From an uncultured Lachnospiraceae bacterium (GTDB lineage Bacteria > Bacillota > Clostridia > Lachnospirales > Lachnospiraceae), in NCBI GenBank assembly GCA_910585935.1, contig CAJUHN010000274.1:1-5239 (forward strand): a DNA stretch of 5,239 nt. Reading direction: 5' to 3'. Position numbers and translations under genes: made by a program. Positions 1-5,155 of the stretch are shown piece by piece. The number at the start of each line of letters is the position of its first letter. The stretch's first letter is position 1. The notes beneath the pieces were generated by a model. The model did no database searches, was not told the origin of the DNA, and worked only from the letters and a program-made list of their open reading frames with translations.

Positions 1-90
1 AAATAACAATGTCTAAATATTTATTCTCTTTTTATTTCTTCAAAACAACACAAAAAAGAGCCGCCATAAATGACAACTCTCAATTAAAAA

Positions 91-119
91 TTGTTTTTTA
101 TTACATTTTTTGCTATAGT
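91..119 (+). promoter_or_regulatory. Promoter of the 154-732 membrane-protein gene
   Basis: A -35-like TTGTTT at 91-96 is followed, after exactly 17 bases, by TATAGT at 114-119. The -10 is preceded by TG at 111-112, giving an extended -10 (TGCTATAGT). The predicted start of transcription, about 125-127, leaves a leader of roughly 28 bases before the ATG at 154. A small palindrome, CAATT-AAA-AATTG at 81-93, overlaps the -35 and could be an operator; that is inference only. The promoter also argues against starting the gene at the TTG at 91, which is itself the -35 element. Confidence 0.6.
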
Positions 120-153
120 AAATATGATATCTGCAAGAAACGAGGTGTGTTAC

Positions 154-732
154 ATGAAAATTGAAAAGAATACTATAGAATACGCATTACATGCTTATGA
201 TACATTTTGGGAATATTACAAAAGAACTTTGGATGAAAGAAATCATATATTAAATAATTATCTAGCTTTCGTTGGTATTCCAACTTCAATCATCGGAGTT
301 TTTATAGAAAACATTAAAAATAATTTAAATACTTATAGATTTATAATTGTTTTGGTTCTTAGTATTATTTATATTTTAGGTCTTGTAATTTATAGTACAT
401 ATGTTATTGAGAATATAGTTTCGCAAAGATATTTGAAAAAAATAAATCATATCACACAATACTTAATTATACATTTTGATAAAAAATATAACAATGTATT
501 TTTAGAAACGTATGAATTGGGAGATCTATTTCTTGATTATAAAAACTCACAAAGACAACATATAAATAAAAGTTTTATTATTATCGTAGTTAATACTATG
601 ATAATGATTGTGTTATTTTTATTAATAGTTAATGATCTAATATGGTATAGACTATTATTGTCAATTTCTATTTCCGTTATCATACATGTTGTTATTTATT
701 TTTATCATAATAGACAAATTATACATAATTAA
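154..732 (+). CDS. Unknown four-helix membrane protein (192 aa)
   Basis: I do not recognise the family. The ATG at 154 is chosen because GAGGTG at 142-147 is a well-spaced ribosome binding site and a promoter lies just upstream; the longer frame from 91 would run through the promoter. There are four predicted membrane helices in two hairpins: about residues 36-52 and 62-83, then 140-159 and 164-184. A hydrophilic, partly basic segment of about 55 residues lies between them, and a charged amphipathic stretch (1-35) precedes the first helix. There is no signal peptide or catalytic motif. The layout loosely recalls small membrane effectors found beside phage-defence genes (SLATT-like proteins), but no diagnostic motif supports that. 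It is the only plus-strand gene, is visibly more AT-rich than its neighbours, and has its own promoter, all suggesting a separately acquired accessory gene. It converges on the tRNA-Ser gene, with 25 bases between them. Confidence 0.75.
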   Translation: MKIEKNTIEYALHAYDTFWEYYKRTLDERNHILNNYLAFVGIPTSIIGVFIENIKNNLNTYRFIIVLVLSIIYILGLVIYSTYVIENIVSQRYLKKINHITQYLIIHFDKKYNNVFLETYELGDLFLDYKNSQRQHINKSFIIIVVNTMIMIVLFLLIVNDLIWYRLLLSISISVIIHVVIYFYHNRQIIHN

Positions 733-757
733 AAGCCAATGAAATGCTTATTTGAAG

Positions 758-851
758 CGGTGACGGTGGGATTTGAACCCACAGGTCATGTTTTCCATGA
801 CACATCAGATTTCAAATCTGCGCCGTTATAACCAGATTTCGGTACGTCACC
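758..851 (-). tRNA. tRNA-Ser(UGA), class II
   Basis: Read on the minus strand, this 94-nt cloverleaf has a perfect 7-bp acceptor stem (GGTGACG at 851-845 with CGTCACC at 765-759). The 3-bp D stem is CCG/CGG (842-840 with 825-823). The anticodon loop TTTGAAA lies at 816-810 with anticodon TGA at 814-812. The long variable arm (804-783) has a 6-bp stem, GTCATG/CATGAC, and the T arm is GTGGG-TTCAAAT-CCCAC. The discriminator is G (758). The long variable arm and G73 are serine hallmarks, which agrees with the anticodon. The top pair of the anticodon stem (27-43) is a G-A mismatch. No CCA is encoded, since the 3' end runs into CTT, so CCA addition is needed. It lies downstream of a three-gene cluster in the same direction, separated from it by a terminator. 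It could be phage-borne or a host gene used as a landing site; the window does not decide. Confidence 0.92.
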
Positions 852-947
852 AGAAACGCAAAACAGAACAATCGAAGTCCATTCCTTTCAGAACACATCC
901 GTTAGCAGCAGAGTTCCAAACCTTATGGGTTTACTTTGCAAATAATA

Positions 948-970
948 GGAGAGTAGCTGCACTACCCTCC
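948..970 (-). terminator. Intrinsic terminator after the 101-aa gene
   Basis: On the minus strand GGAGGGTAG (970-962) pairs with CTACTCTCC (956-948) around the loop TGCAG, a 9-bp stem with one mismatch. TATTATTT follows. It begins six bases after the TAA of the 101-aa gene, so it closes the cluster and should separate it from the tRNA-Ser gene. Confidence 0.75.
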
Positions 971-976
971 ACAAAT

Positions 977-1282
977 TTACACATTATCAGAATTCCACAA
1001 CAGATCTACATCGTATTCCTCTAAAGCCACAGGAACGATTTCAGTTCTGTTATATGTATCCAAAAGACCTATGCATTTCTGTTCAAATTTATCCTTACTA
1101 TTTTCTTTGTAATTTACCACAGAAAATTTCCCAGTACCTACTAATTCTGTTTCAGTACGAACCTCGTGAGTATCAGGATCTTCAACCTCTTTTGGTACTT
1201 CCTCCATAATCTCTTCCTTAATCTGAAGGAATCTATATATAGATTTGTCTTTTTTATCTCTAATAAGCACACTGTAAGCCAT
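977..1282 (-). CDS. Unknown acidic protein (101 aa), last gene of a three-gene cluster
   Basis: Not recognised. The ATG at 1282-1280 is preceded by a strong GGGAGG (1295-1290) at good spacing. The TAA is at 979-977, directly before a terminator. The protein is soluble and acidic, with a glutamate-rich, low-complexity stretch at residues about 23-47. The flanking parts look like beta strands (residues 2-7, 52-58, 82-87), and it ends in an acidic tail. There are no membrane segments, cysteine pairs or nucleotide-binding motifs. It starts 14 bases after the stop of the 159-aa gene and is almost certainly co-transcribed with it. Small acidic proteins packed like this are typical of phage accessory or structural modules, but nothing here assigns a role. 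Confidence 0.8.
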   Translation of the reverse strand: MAYSVLIRDKKDKSIYRFLQIKEEIMEEVPKEVEDPDTHEVRTETELVGTGKFSVVNYKENSKDKFEQKCIGLLDTYNRTEIVPVALEEYDVDLLWNSDNV

Positions 1283-1296
1283 TTATATACCTCCCA

Positions 1297-1776
1297 TTAC
1301 AGAATAACCTCTGTTTCGCCTTCAAATTTTGTATTGAGACTTCTTAGTTCAGTCAGTTTCTTACCAATTTCTTCTTTTACTTTTACAGAAAACAGTTCTG
1401 CATATGCTTTACCTAACTTTTCTACTGTGTCAAACACATTATTAAGTGCACTGGAAGGAATCTTTGTTACATCAAAAGTCATTACAATATTCATATCCTG
1501 ATTAATTGCATATTCCTTATTGATAAGATTCTCAATCTGCACTTCTTCAACGTTTGTACTGTCAACTGGATCAGATGTAACAACTGGATCACCAGTGGTG
1601 TCATCAATTTTCATATTTTCTTTAAATGTAATATCGCTAAACCTGACACTTCTAGGGAAATCTGTTAATACCTGTGCTTCCTCGATTTCTGTAGATGTCG
1701 CCGTGCCAAGTTCTGCAACACTAATATCAACAGTAATAATATTATTCTCAATGCCTTTGTTTACTTTTAATTTCAT
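1297..1776 (-). CDS. Unknown protein (159 aa), middle gene of the cluster
   Basis: Not recognised. The start ATG (1776-1774) overlaps the stop of the preceding 98-aa gene by four bases (ATGA), which implies translational coupling. An AGAGGAAA-type site lies about 10 bases upstream, inside that gene. The N-terminal third (residues 1-25) alternates hydrophobic and polar residues like beta structure. Residues about 54-77 form a low-complexity, Asp/Thr/Val/Pro-rich linker. Residues about 109-150 form a charged helical region with regularly spaced hydrophobic positions. There is no signal peptide, membrane helix or catalytic motif. A virion-associated or DNA/RNA-binding accessory role is possible, but this is context-based speculation. 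Confidence 0.8.
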   Translation of the reverse strand: MKLKVNKGIENNIITVDISVAELGTATSTEIEEAQVLTDFPRSVRFSDITFKENMKIDDTTGDPVVTSDPVDSTNVEEVQIENLINKEYAINQDMNIVMTFDVTKIPSSALNNVFDTVEKLGKAYAELFSVKVKEEIGKKLTELRSLNTKFEGETEVIL

Positions 1777-2069
1777 GTTTTGTTTTCCTCTCTTTCATTT
1801 GAAACTACTTGATTATATACGTTTTTAATAGATATTAAAAGATCATACAATACATCTGAGCTAATTGTACAATCCAAGTTTGACATATCAATATTGGGAT
1901 CTGAAATTGTAAAATCTAATGTGCCATCATTTTTAGGGATGAATAAAACCTCGACATTGTTGTTTAATAAAAGAGTTATAGAATCAATTTTCTTTCCATT
2001 ATCTGACTTTATAATTCGCACTTGCCCTACTTTTAAGCGTTCTTCTTCAATAGATAATCTACTTGCCAT
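1773..2069 (-). CDS. Unknown protein (98 aa), first gene of the cluster
   Basis: Not recognised. The ATG at 2069-2067 is the only in-frame start giving a full product. The ribosome binding site is weak (GGTGA, about eight bases upstream). The stop overlaps the next start as ATGA (1776-1773). The N-terminus (1-15) is charged and likely helical. The middle (16-65) looks like a run of short beta strands, including LLLNNNVEVLFIP, and residues 70-90 are probably helical. There is no transmembrane segment or known motif. It follows the tRNA-like gene at 2111-2185 by 41 bases with no visible promoter or terminator between them, so tRNA and mRNA may share one transcript that is separated by tRNA processing. 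Confidence 0.75.
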   Translation of the reverse strand: MASRLSIEEERLKVGQVRIIKSDNGKKIDSITLLLNNNVEVLFIPKNDGTLDFTISDPNIDMSNLDCTISSDVLYDLLISIKNVYNQVVSNEREENKT

Positions 2070-2110
2070 TCATTCACCAACTTTCTTTGTATATTTTCGT
2101 TTTACAATAA

Positions 2111-2185
2111 AGGACACGACAGGATTTGAACCTGTGACCTTTTGTTTAGCTGTCCAACGCTCTCGCCGTACTGAGCTACATGTCC
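2111..2185 (-). tRNA. Aberrant tRNA-like gene with a degraded anticodon stem
   Basis: On the minus strand the 75-nt element has a 7-bp acceptor stem (GGACATG 2185-2179 with CGTGTCC 2118-2112, one T-G wobble) and T8/A9. The D stem is GCTC/GAGC, with a D loop holding GG and the closing A. The T arm is ACAGG-TTCAAAT-CCTGT, the variable region is five bases (AGGTC), and the discriminator is T. By position the anticodon loop is CAGCTAA (2152-2146), putting GCT in the anticodon slot and A, not the near-invariant T, at position 33. The stem flanking it (TTGGA with ACAAA) keeps only three of five pairs; restoring the 3' side to TCCAA would make it perfect. GCU would normally mean serine, but a serine tRNA has a long variable arm. 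So this is either a decaying phage tRNA or a tRNA-like element whose amino acid cannot be stated. No CCA is encoded. Confidence 0.7.
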
Positions 2186-2195
2186 CATGAAAATA

Positions 2196-2216
2196 GGAGA
2201 GTGCTGAAGACTCTCC
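2196..2216 (-). terminator. Terminator-like hairpin just upstream of the tRNA-like gene
   Basis: On the minus strand GGAGAGT (2216-2210) pairs perfectly with ACTCTCC (2202-2196) around the loop CTTCAGC. TATTTTC follows, a short U-rich tail. It ends 10 bases before the tRNA-like gene, and no promoter is visible in that gap. It may therefore be a leaky terminator, an attenuator, or a processing hairpin for the tRNA 5' end. Confidence 0.6.
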
Positions 2217-2430
2217 GGAAATGTTCTGTCTTTCCAGAATGTCAGACCGCATAGCAGTCAGCTAATTTATTAAAAATCACCACCATTTGCAGTGACTTTC
2301 AACCGTAATCAATACGGTTATCTCCAAAATAAAGTTCACCATTAACGCTGATGTCACGAATCTCTCAACACTTTCCTTGGCAGTTGTCAACCTATTATAG
2401 TTTTGGTTGTTACTATTTTTTTGTATAAAA
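2217..2430 (-). other. Noncoding, hairpin-rich stretch (candidate leader or small RNA)
   Basis: No convincing gene is present on either strand. On the minus strand a perfect -10 hexamer TATAAT lies at 2399-2394, without a recognisable -35 at 16-18 bases. TTGACAAC, part of a short palindrome, follows at 2390-2383. Downstream come several hairpins: AACCGTA/TACGGTT with a 5-base loop (2319-2301), a weak stem followed by TTTTTAATAA (2297-2275), and GACTGC-TAT-GCGGTC (2259-2245, one T-G pair). The stretch then runs into the terminator-like hairpin at 2216-2196. An RNA of about 190 nt from the -10 to the terminator is a reasonable inference, as free small RNA or as 5' leader of the tRNA-like gene and its downstream cluster. 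Confidence 0.35.
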
Positions 2431-2461
2431 AATGACCGTTACTCGCCAAAGCACGGTCATT
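2431..2461 (-). terminator. Intrinsic terminator downstream of the CptN-like toxin
   Basis: On the minus strand AATGACCGT (2461-2453) pairs perfectly with ACGGTCATT (2439-2431) around a 13-base loop, and TTTTTATAC follows. The 9-bp stem plus U-tract is a good rho-independent terminator. It sits about 40 bases after the toxin stop codon. Its loop contains GGCGAG, the same hexamer as the 3' arm of the second antitoxin repeat. Confidence 0.8.
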
Positions 2462-2501
2462 AATGCATTCATGAATTTAATTTATGTATATTAGACTTTG
2501 A

Positions 2502-2975
2502 TTATAAATGATCAAATATATAGTCTAAATCTGTTATAACAATTTTAGTTCCCTGATAATATTTATTCATTATCTTCTTGGATTTTGCATCTATTTTTCT
2601 CATTAAATCATTAGGAATAGACACATCTTTCCCAGTATGTTCATCTATATACTTTTCAACAATATATTTTTCTGTAATTGGACAAATATTTTGTAAAAGA
2701 AATGCGGCTTCTCTTCCTTGAACATACCCAAACTCTAAACCATCATACACTTTATAGCGTTTCAGTTTCTCTTCTAAAAGTACTCGGTACTTTTCAATTT
2801 GCGAGGAAATAGGGATCATCCAATAGATATTTTTATTTTTGATATCTTGAATTGCATAAAAACATGGTCTTCGATGTAAACCATCAGAAGTAGTTTCCTT
2901 ATTTGCCATTACACCATATTTTGAGAACTTGTTACAATATTCATCTGATAAGAAGTAAAATTTTCCTTTAGTCAT
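2502..2975 (-). CDS. cptN: Type III toxin-antitoxin endoribonuclease toxin, CptN/ToxN family (157 aa)
   Basis: This is a probable RNA-cutting toxin held inactive by the RNA repeats encoded just upstream. The length is that of the family (about 150-170 aa). The N-terminus, KFYFLSDEYCNKF, matches the FY-h-S-x-x-Y pattern that opens ToxN proteins. Residues 34-63 carry HRRPCFYAI followed by YWMIPISSQIEKY, which I recognise as the core of CptN-like toxins. Residues 94-110 (a hydrophobic strand, then a Tyr-rich helix) and the basic C-terminal helix at 121-140 complete the fold. The ATG at 2975 has TGAGG five bases upstream. The gene order, promoter then RNA repeats then terminator then toxin, is diagnostic of type III systems, where terminator read-through keeps toxin low. 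In known members the toxin cuts A-rich RNA and the repeats bind it in a cage; many act as abortive-infection phage defence. Assignment to CptN rather than ToxN or TenpN rests on motif memory and repeat length, so it is less certain than the type III call. Confidence 0.87.
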   Translation of the reverse strand: MTKGKFYFLSDEYCNKFSKYGVMANKETTSDGLHRRPCFYAIQDIKNKNIYWMIPISSQIEKYRVLLEEKLKRYKVYDGLEFGYVQGREAAFLLQNICPITEKYIVEKYIDEHTGKDVSIPNDLMRKIDAKSKKIMNKYYQGTKIVITDLDYIFDHL

Positions 2976-2993
2976 TTGTACCTCACAATAGAA

Positions 2994-3013
2994 GAGGACT
3001 CCGAAGAGTCCTC
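2994..3013 (-). terminator. Terminator between antitoxin RNA and toxin gene
   Basis: On the minus strand GAGGACTC (3013-3006) and GAGTCCTC (3001-2994) form a perfect 8-bp stem closed by TTCG, the very stable C(UUCG)G tetraloop. TTCTATT follows. In type III systems this terminator ends most transcripts after the antitoxin and lets a minority read into the toxin. The weak U-tract fits partial read-through. The toxin's ribosome binding site begins eight bases after the stem. Confidence 0.82.
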
Positions 3014-3117
3014 AATATTTTGCCCCTGTGCTTTTATTACTCGCCTTACAGGTGGCGAGAAATATTTTGTCTCCGTGCTTTTATATGCCGCCTTACGGAT
3101 GGCGGAAAAATATTTTG
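3014..3117 (-). repeat. Antitoxin tandem repeats, about 2.2 units of 47-48 bases
   Basis: The CAAAATATT unit starts lie at 3117, 3069 and 3022 (reading leftward), giving periods of 48 and 47 bases. The units share the start motif, GTAAGGCG in the stem-loop and AAAAGCAC. They differ mainly at paired positions, where the changes are compensatory. The third start is cut short by the terminator stem. Two complete units is at the low end for type III antitoxins. Confidence 0.88.
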
Positions 3118-3164
3118 AGTCAAAAGACTATAAGAAGAATATGTTTATTTCTCTTGTAATTATT

Positions 3165-3193
3165 ATATTACACTAGATGGGTTTTGATGTCAA
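3165..3193 (-). promoter_or_regulatory. Strong promoter of the antitoxin-toxin locus
   Basis: On the minus strand a perfect -35 TTGACA (3193-3188) and a -10 TAATAT (3170-3165) are separated by exactly 17 bases, and the -10 is preceded by TG one base upstream. This is the best promoter in the window. It sits 40 bases after the integrase stop, so the locus can be transcribed independently of int, as needed for a high antitoxin RNA level. Confidence 0.82.
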
Positions 3194-3233
3194 GAAAATA
3201 TTGGATTCTGCGATAAAATTGGAGTTTCGTTGA

Positions 3234-4265
3234 CTAAATAAATGCTTCATCAGATTCGTCAATTTCATCATTGCGAATAATATAGTGATTCTTGGTGGTA
3301 CTTACATCATTATGACCTAACAATTTTTGTGCAACCTCAGCAGATTTATGTTCATAAACTACTATGTTAGTTGCCCTCGATTCTCGGAACTGGTGAGGAT
3401 GGCAACGTCTACCAATGATTTTTTCAAATTTTTTGCACCAACCATTAAAGGTATCTTCGCCAACCTGTCTAGTTTTACCATTTTTATATTTTACAACAAA
3501 CATATATGGGCAATCATCTTCACCACGAACCTCCAGCCATTTTTTCATCCATTGCATAGCATCTTCCCCAAATTTTAATTTTCTTGGCTTGCCAACAACA
3601 GATGAACCTTTACAGCGAATTATATGAGTTTGATAAGATTTTGAAATTGCCTCTTTTTCATTTCCATCTTCATCAACAATTTTTATTTTTCTTTCCTTTG
3701 CTGGATAATCGACAACTTCTTTTAAAAGTTGTCTTGATTCAGCACGTCTACAGCCTGTCGAATATGTAAAAACCAAATATGCTAACTTTTGCCACTCTTC
3801 ACGTTTTTCTAATTCTTCACAAAGCATGATGTATTCATCTGGGGTAAGAGGTTCCTTAGGATATACATTTCCTGTTTTAACCACTTTTAGTCCAACTGTG
3901 AAATTACGAAACGTAGGGTGTTCGTCCTCATACATCATCATCACATAGTTACAAAATGAACTAACACTTGATTTTTTGAATTTAATAGCAGAATCAGATA
4001 ACCCTCTATTCGTGATCCAATTTAGATATCTTACATATTCTTTTTTCTTTATTTCAAGAAAACTTTTATTATTAAGGTTCTGTTTTACCCAGTAAAAGAA
4101 TATCCTTAATCCTGATTTGTAAGCTATTTTTGTCTTTATTGATAAATCAGTCTGATTATCTAAATATTCCTGAACCATATTTCTATTAAATTCCAAAACC
4201 TCAGACCACATTTCATCTGTTATATCTTCGCTGCGTTTTGCATTTTTACCGTCCACATTTCTCAC
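3234..4265 (-). CDS. int: Tyrosine recombinase / phage integrase (343 aa)
   Basis: This is a site-specific recombinase that would integrate or excise the element through a covalent phosphotyrosine intermediate. Residues about 25-115 form the helical SAM-like core-binding domain. The catalytic domain (about 135-335) carries Arg173 in TGCRRAE, a probable Lys219 in RCKG, His291-x-x-Arg294 in HPHQFRES, His318 in LLGHND and nucleophile Tyr328 in KNHYI, so it looks intact. The residue after Arg294 is Glu rather than the frequent His. The length is normal for short phage integrases without an extra arm-binding domain, although residues 1-24 are extra and polar. The start is GTG at 4265, but GGAAGG ends only two bases before it; GTG at 4256 (residue 4) has better spacing and may be the true start. 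It follows rha by 77 bases and precedes the toxin-antitoxin promoter by 40 bases. The attachment site could not be found. Confidence 0.92.
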   Translation of the reverse strand: MRNVDGKNAKRSEDITDEMWSEVLEFNRNMVQEYLDNQTDLSIKTKIAYKSGLRIFFYWVKQNLNNKSFLEIKKKEYVRYLNWITNRGLSDSAIKFKKSSVSSFCNYVMMMYEDEHPTFRNFTVGLKVVKTGNVYPKEPLTPDEYIMLCEELEKREEWQKLAYLVFTYSTGCRRAESRQLLKEVVDYPAKERKIKIVDEDGNEKEAISKSYQTHIIRCKGSSVVGKPRKLKFGEDAMQWMKKWLEVRGEDDCPYMFVVKYKNGKTRQVGEDTFNGWCKKFEKIIGRRCHPHQFRESRATNIVVYEHKSAEVAQKLLGHNDVSTTKNHYIIRNDEIDESDEAFI

Positions 4266-4280
4266 TTCCTTCCGTTCAAT

Positions 4281-4327
4281 AAGTAACCAGTCTCATCACT
4301 GGTAGGGTATTTACTTTCACCAATACC
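4281..4327 (-). other. Paired hairpins in the rha-int gap
   Basis: Two adjacent inverted repeats fill most of the 77-base gap: ACCAGT/ACTGGT (4286-4291 with 4298-4303) and GGTATT/AATACC (4306-4311 with 4322-4327). An alternative outer pairing AAGTA/TACTT (4281-4285 with 4312-4316) would compete with the second hairpin. There is no U-tract, so this is not a clear terminator. It could be an integrase or excisionase binding region, or a leader controlling int translation. Confidence 0.35.
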
Positions 4328-4342
4328 ATATCTCTATAAAAC

Positions 4343-5110
4343 TTACCTATGTAATTCGTCTAATTCTTTTAAAATTTCTCTGACTTCTGATTCATATAAC
4401 TTTACACAGCAAGTATATAAATCATCTATATATCCAAATTTTTCAGCATAACGAATTGTTGTAAGTTGATCTTTCTTCTTTATCTGTTTTTCATTATAAT
4501 TTTCACATTTCATTTTTAAATCTGTATGAAAATTTTCACGAAAACATTTGTATAGTTCATTATATCTGTTTGCATATCCTCCCTGAGACTTCTTGCAAAT
4601 TCTATTAATAATATCAGGCTTTTCATATAAAGGAATTTCATCTGTAAGCCCATTGATAACTATTTGCTTGTGATTATTTTCCTCAATCAGTTTTTCGTTC
4701 TCTTCAACTTTTTCGAGTAATTGAACTAATGCCTCTTTATATGTAGTGGGAAGTTTATATGGATTTTTAAGTTCCTGTTCCATTTCATCAAATCGTTTTA
4801 CATATTTTGCAGTAAATAAAACACCTTTTTCACCAGTAAACTTATTTGCAAGAAAATCACATCCAAGCTTGGTGACAAAATAACATTTATTCTCTTTCCC
4901 TGATGCATCTTTATAGCTACTTAGAATAAAATAATCACTCACCACCAAATGGTTGTCAGTAAGAATTTCAACATATCCTCGCTCATGTTCTCCGTCTTTT
5001 TTAGTGCGTCCATCAAGTTTCCTTAAAATTTTCCAATGATCTGTTTCCATCATTTTGGCAATTTCAAGCGTTGTGATAGTATTTTTGTGTTGATTTAAAA
5101 TCTTGTTCAT
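4343..5110 (-). CDS. rha: Rha-family phage regulatory protein with ORF6C-like C-terminus (255 aa)
   Basis: This is a probable phage regulator. Residues about 10-110 match the Rha domain: an N-terminal winged-helix-like segment (TTLEIAKMMETDHWKILRKL) followed by the characteristic stretch around residues 57-105, with YFILSSY, YFVTKLGCDFLANKFTG and FTAKYVKRFDEME. Residues about 122-148 are a charged, coiled-coil-like linker. Residues about 160-250 (RYNELYKCFRENF and the following helices) resemble the ORF6C domain found at the C-terminus of many phage antirepressors. The ATG at 5110 has an excellent AAAAGGAG (5127-5120) nine bases upstream. Rha proteins are known from temperate phages and plasmids, and some interfere with phage growth when host integration host factor is lacking. 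The direct target here is unknown. It lies upstream of int in the same direction, an arrangement typical of prophage regulation/integration segments. A strongly structured region precedes it. Confidence 0.85.
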   Translation of the reverse strand: MNKILNQHKNTITTLEIAKMMETDHWKILRKLDGRTKKDGEHERGYVEILTDNHLVVSDYFILSSYKDASGKENKCYFVTKLGCDFLANKFTGEKGVLFTAKYVKRFDEMEQELKNPYKLPTTYKEALVQLLEKVEENEKLIEENNHKQIVINGLTDEIPLYEKPDIINRICKKSQGGYANRYNELYKCFRENFHTDLKMKCENYNEKQIKKKDQLTTIRYAEKFGYIDDLYTCCVKLYESEVREILKELDELHR

Positions 5111-5155
5111 ATAACTTTTCTCCTTTTATTTAAAAATATTATTTTTTCAGTAAAA

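Larger units (their letters stand above)
2994..3158 (-). ncRNA. cptI: Type III antitoxin RNA precursor (CptI-like)
   Basis: This is the predicted RNA from the promoter at 3193-3165 (start about 3158, inferred) to the UUCG terminator. It has a leader of about 40 bases and then two repeat units of 48 and 47 bases (3117-3070 and 3069-3023), with a truncated third start at 3022-3014. Each unit opens with CAAAATATT and ends around TAAAAGCAC. In unit 1 a stem CCGCC/GGCGG (3105-3101 with 3092-3088) closes an 8-base loop. Five loop bases (TCCGT, 3099-3095) pair with ACGGA downstream (3076-3072), making an H-type pseudoknot. In unit 2 the stem is CTCGCC/GGCGAG (3059-3054 with 3045-3040), and CCTGT (3052-3048) pairs with ACAGG (3029-3025). 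The pairing changes on both sides together. The A-rich junction is the likely site at which the toxin cuts the precursor into single-repeat antitoxins. Confidence 0.85.

Noticed and set aside
741..758. GCTT/AAGC hairpin between the membrane-protein gene and tRNA-Ser
   Set aside because: A 4-bp stem overlapping the tRNA discriminator is too weak to call a terminator.
852..947. Short open minus-strand frame between tRNA-Ser and the terminator
   Set aside because: It is under 30 codons, with only an internal ATG, and it ends inside the tRNA 5' edge. Apart from a small AAACC/GGTTT hairpin (918-932), I see nothing supportable here.
773..1024. Plus-strand 83-codon reading frame
   Set aside because: It is antisense to tRNA-Ser and to the end of the 101-aa gene and lacks a ribosome binding site.
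2070..2252. Minus-strand 60-codon reading frame
   Set aside because: It runs straight through the tRNA-like gene and the terminator-like hairpin; its peptide is the translation of tRNA sequence.
2270..2390. Short minus-strand frames ending at about 2281 and 2299
   Set aside because: They are about 20-37 codons, start only at TTG or without a start, have no good ribosome binding site, and overlap hairpins. One frame reads somewhat protein-like (RDISVNGELYFG), but this is too little to call a remnant.
2196..2430. Large phage-associated RNAs that sit near tRNA genes (GOLLD, ROOL)
   Set aside because: The stretch is far shorter than those RNAs and I recognise none of their elements.
3014..3117. 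Possible CRISPR array
   Set aside because: The 47-48 base units are contiguous with no unique spacers, and the variation is compensatory in a pseudoknot; the adjacent gene is a type III toxin, not Cas.
2976..3176. Plus-strand 66-codon reading frame over the repeats
   Set aside because: It is antisense to the antitoxin RNA. The repeat changes preserve base pairing rather than a protein, and the frame overlaps the locus promoter region.
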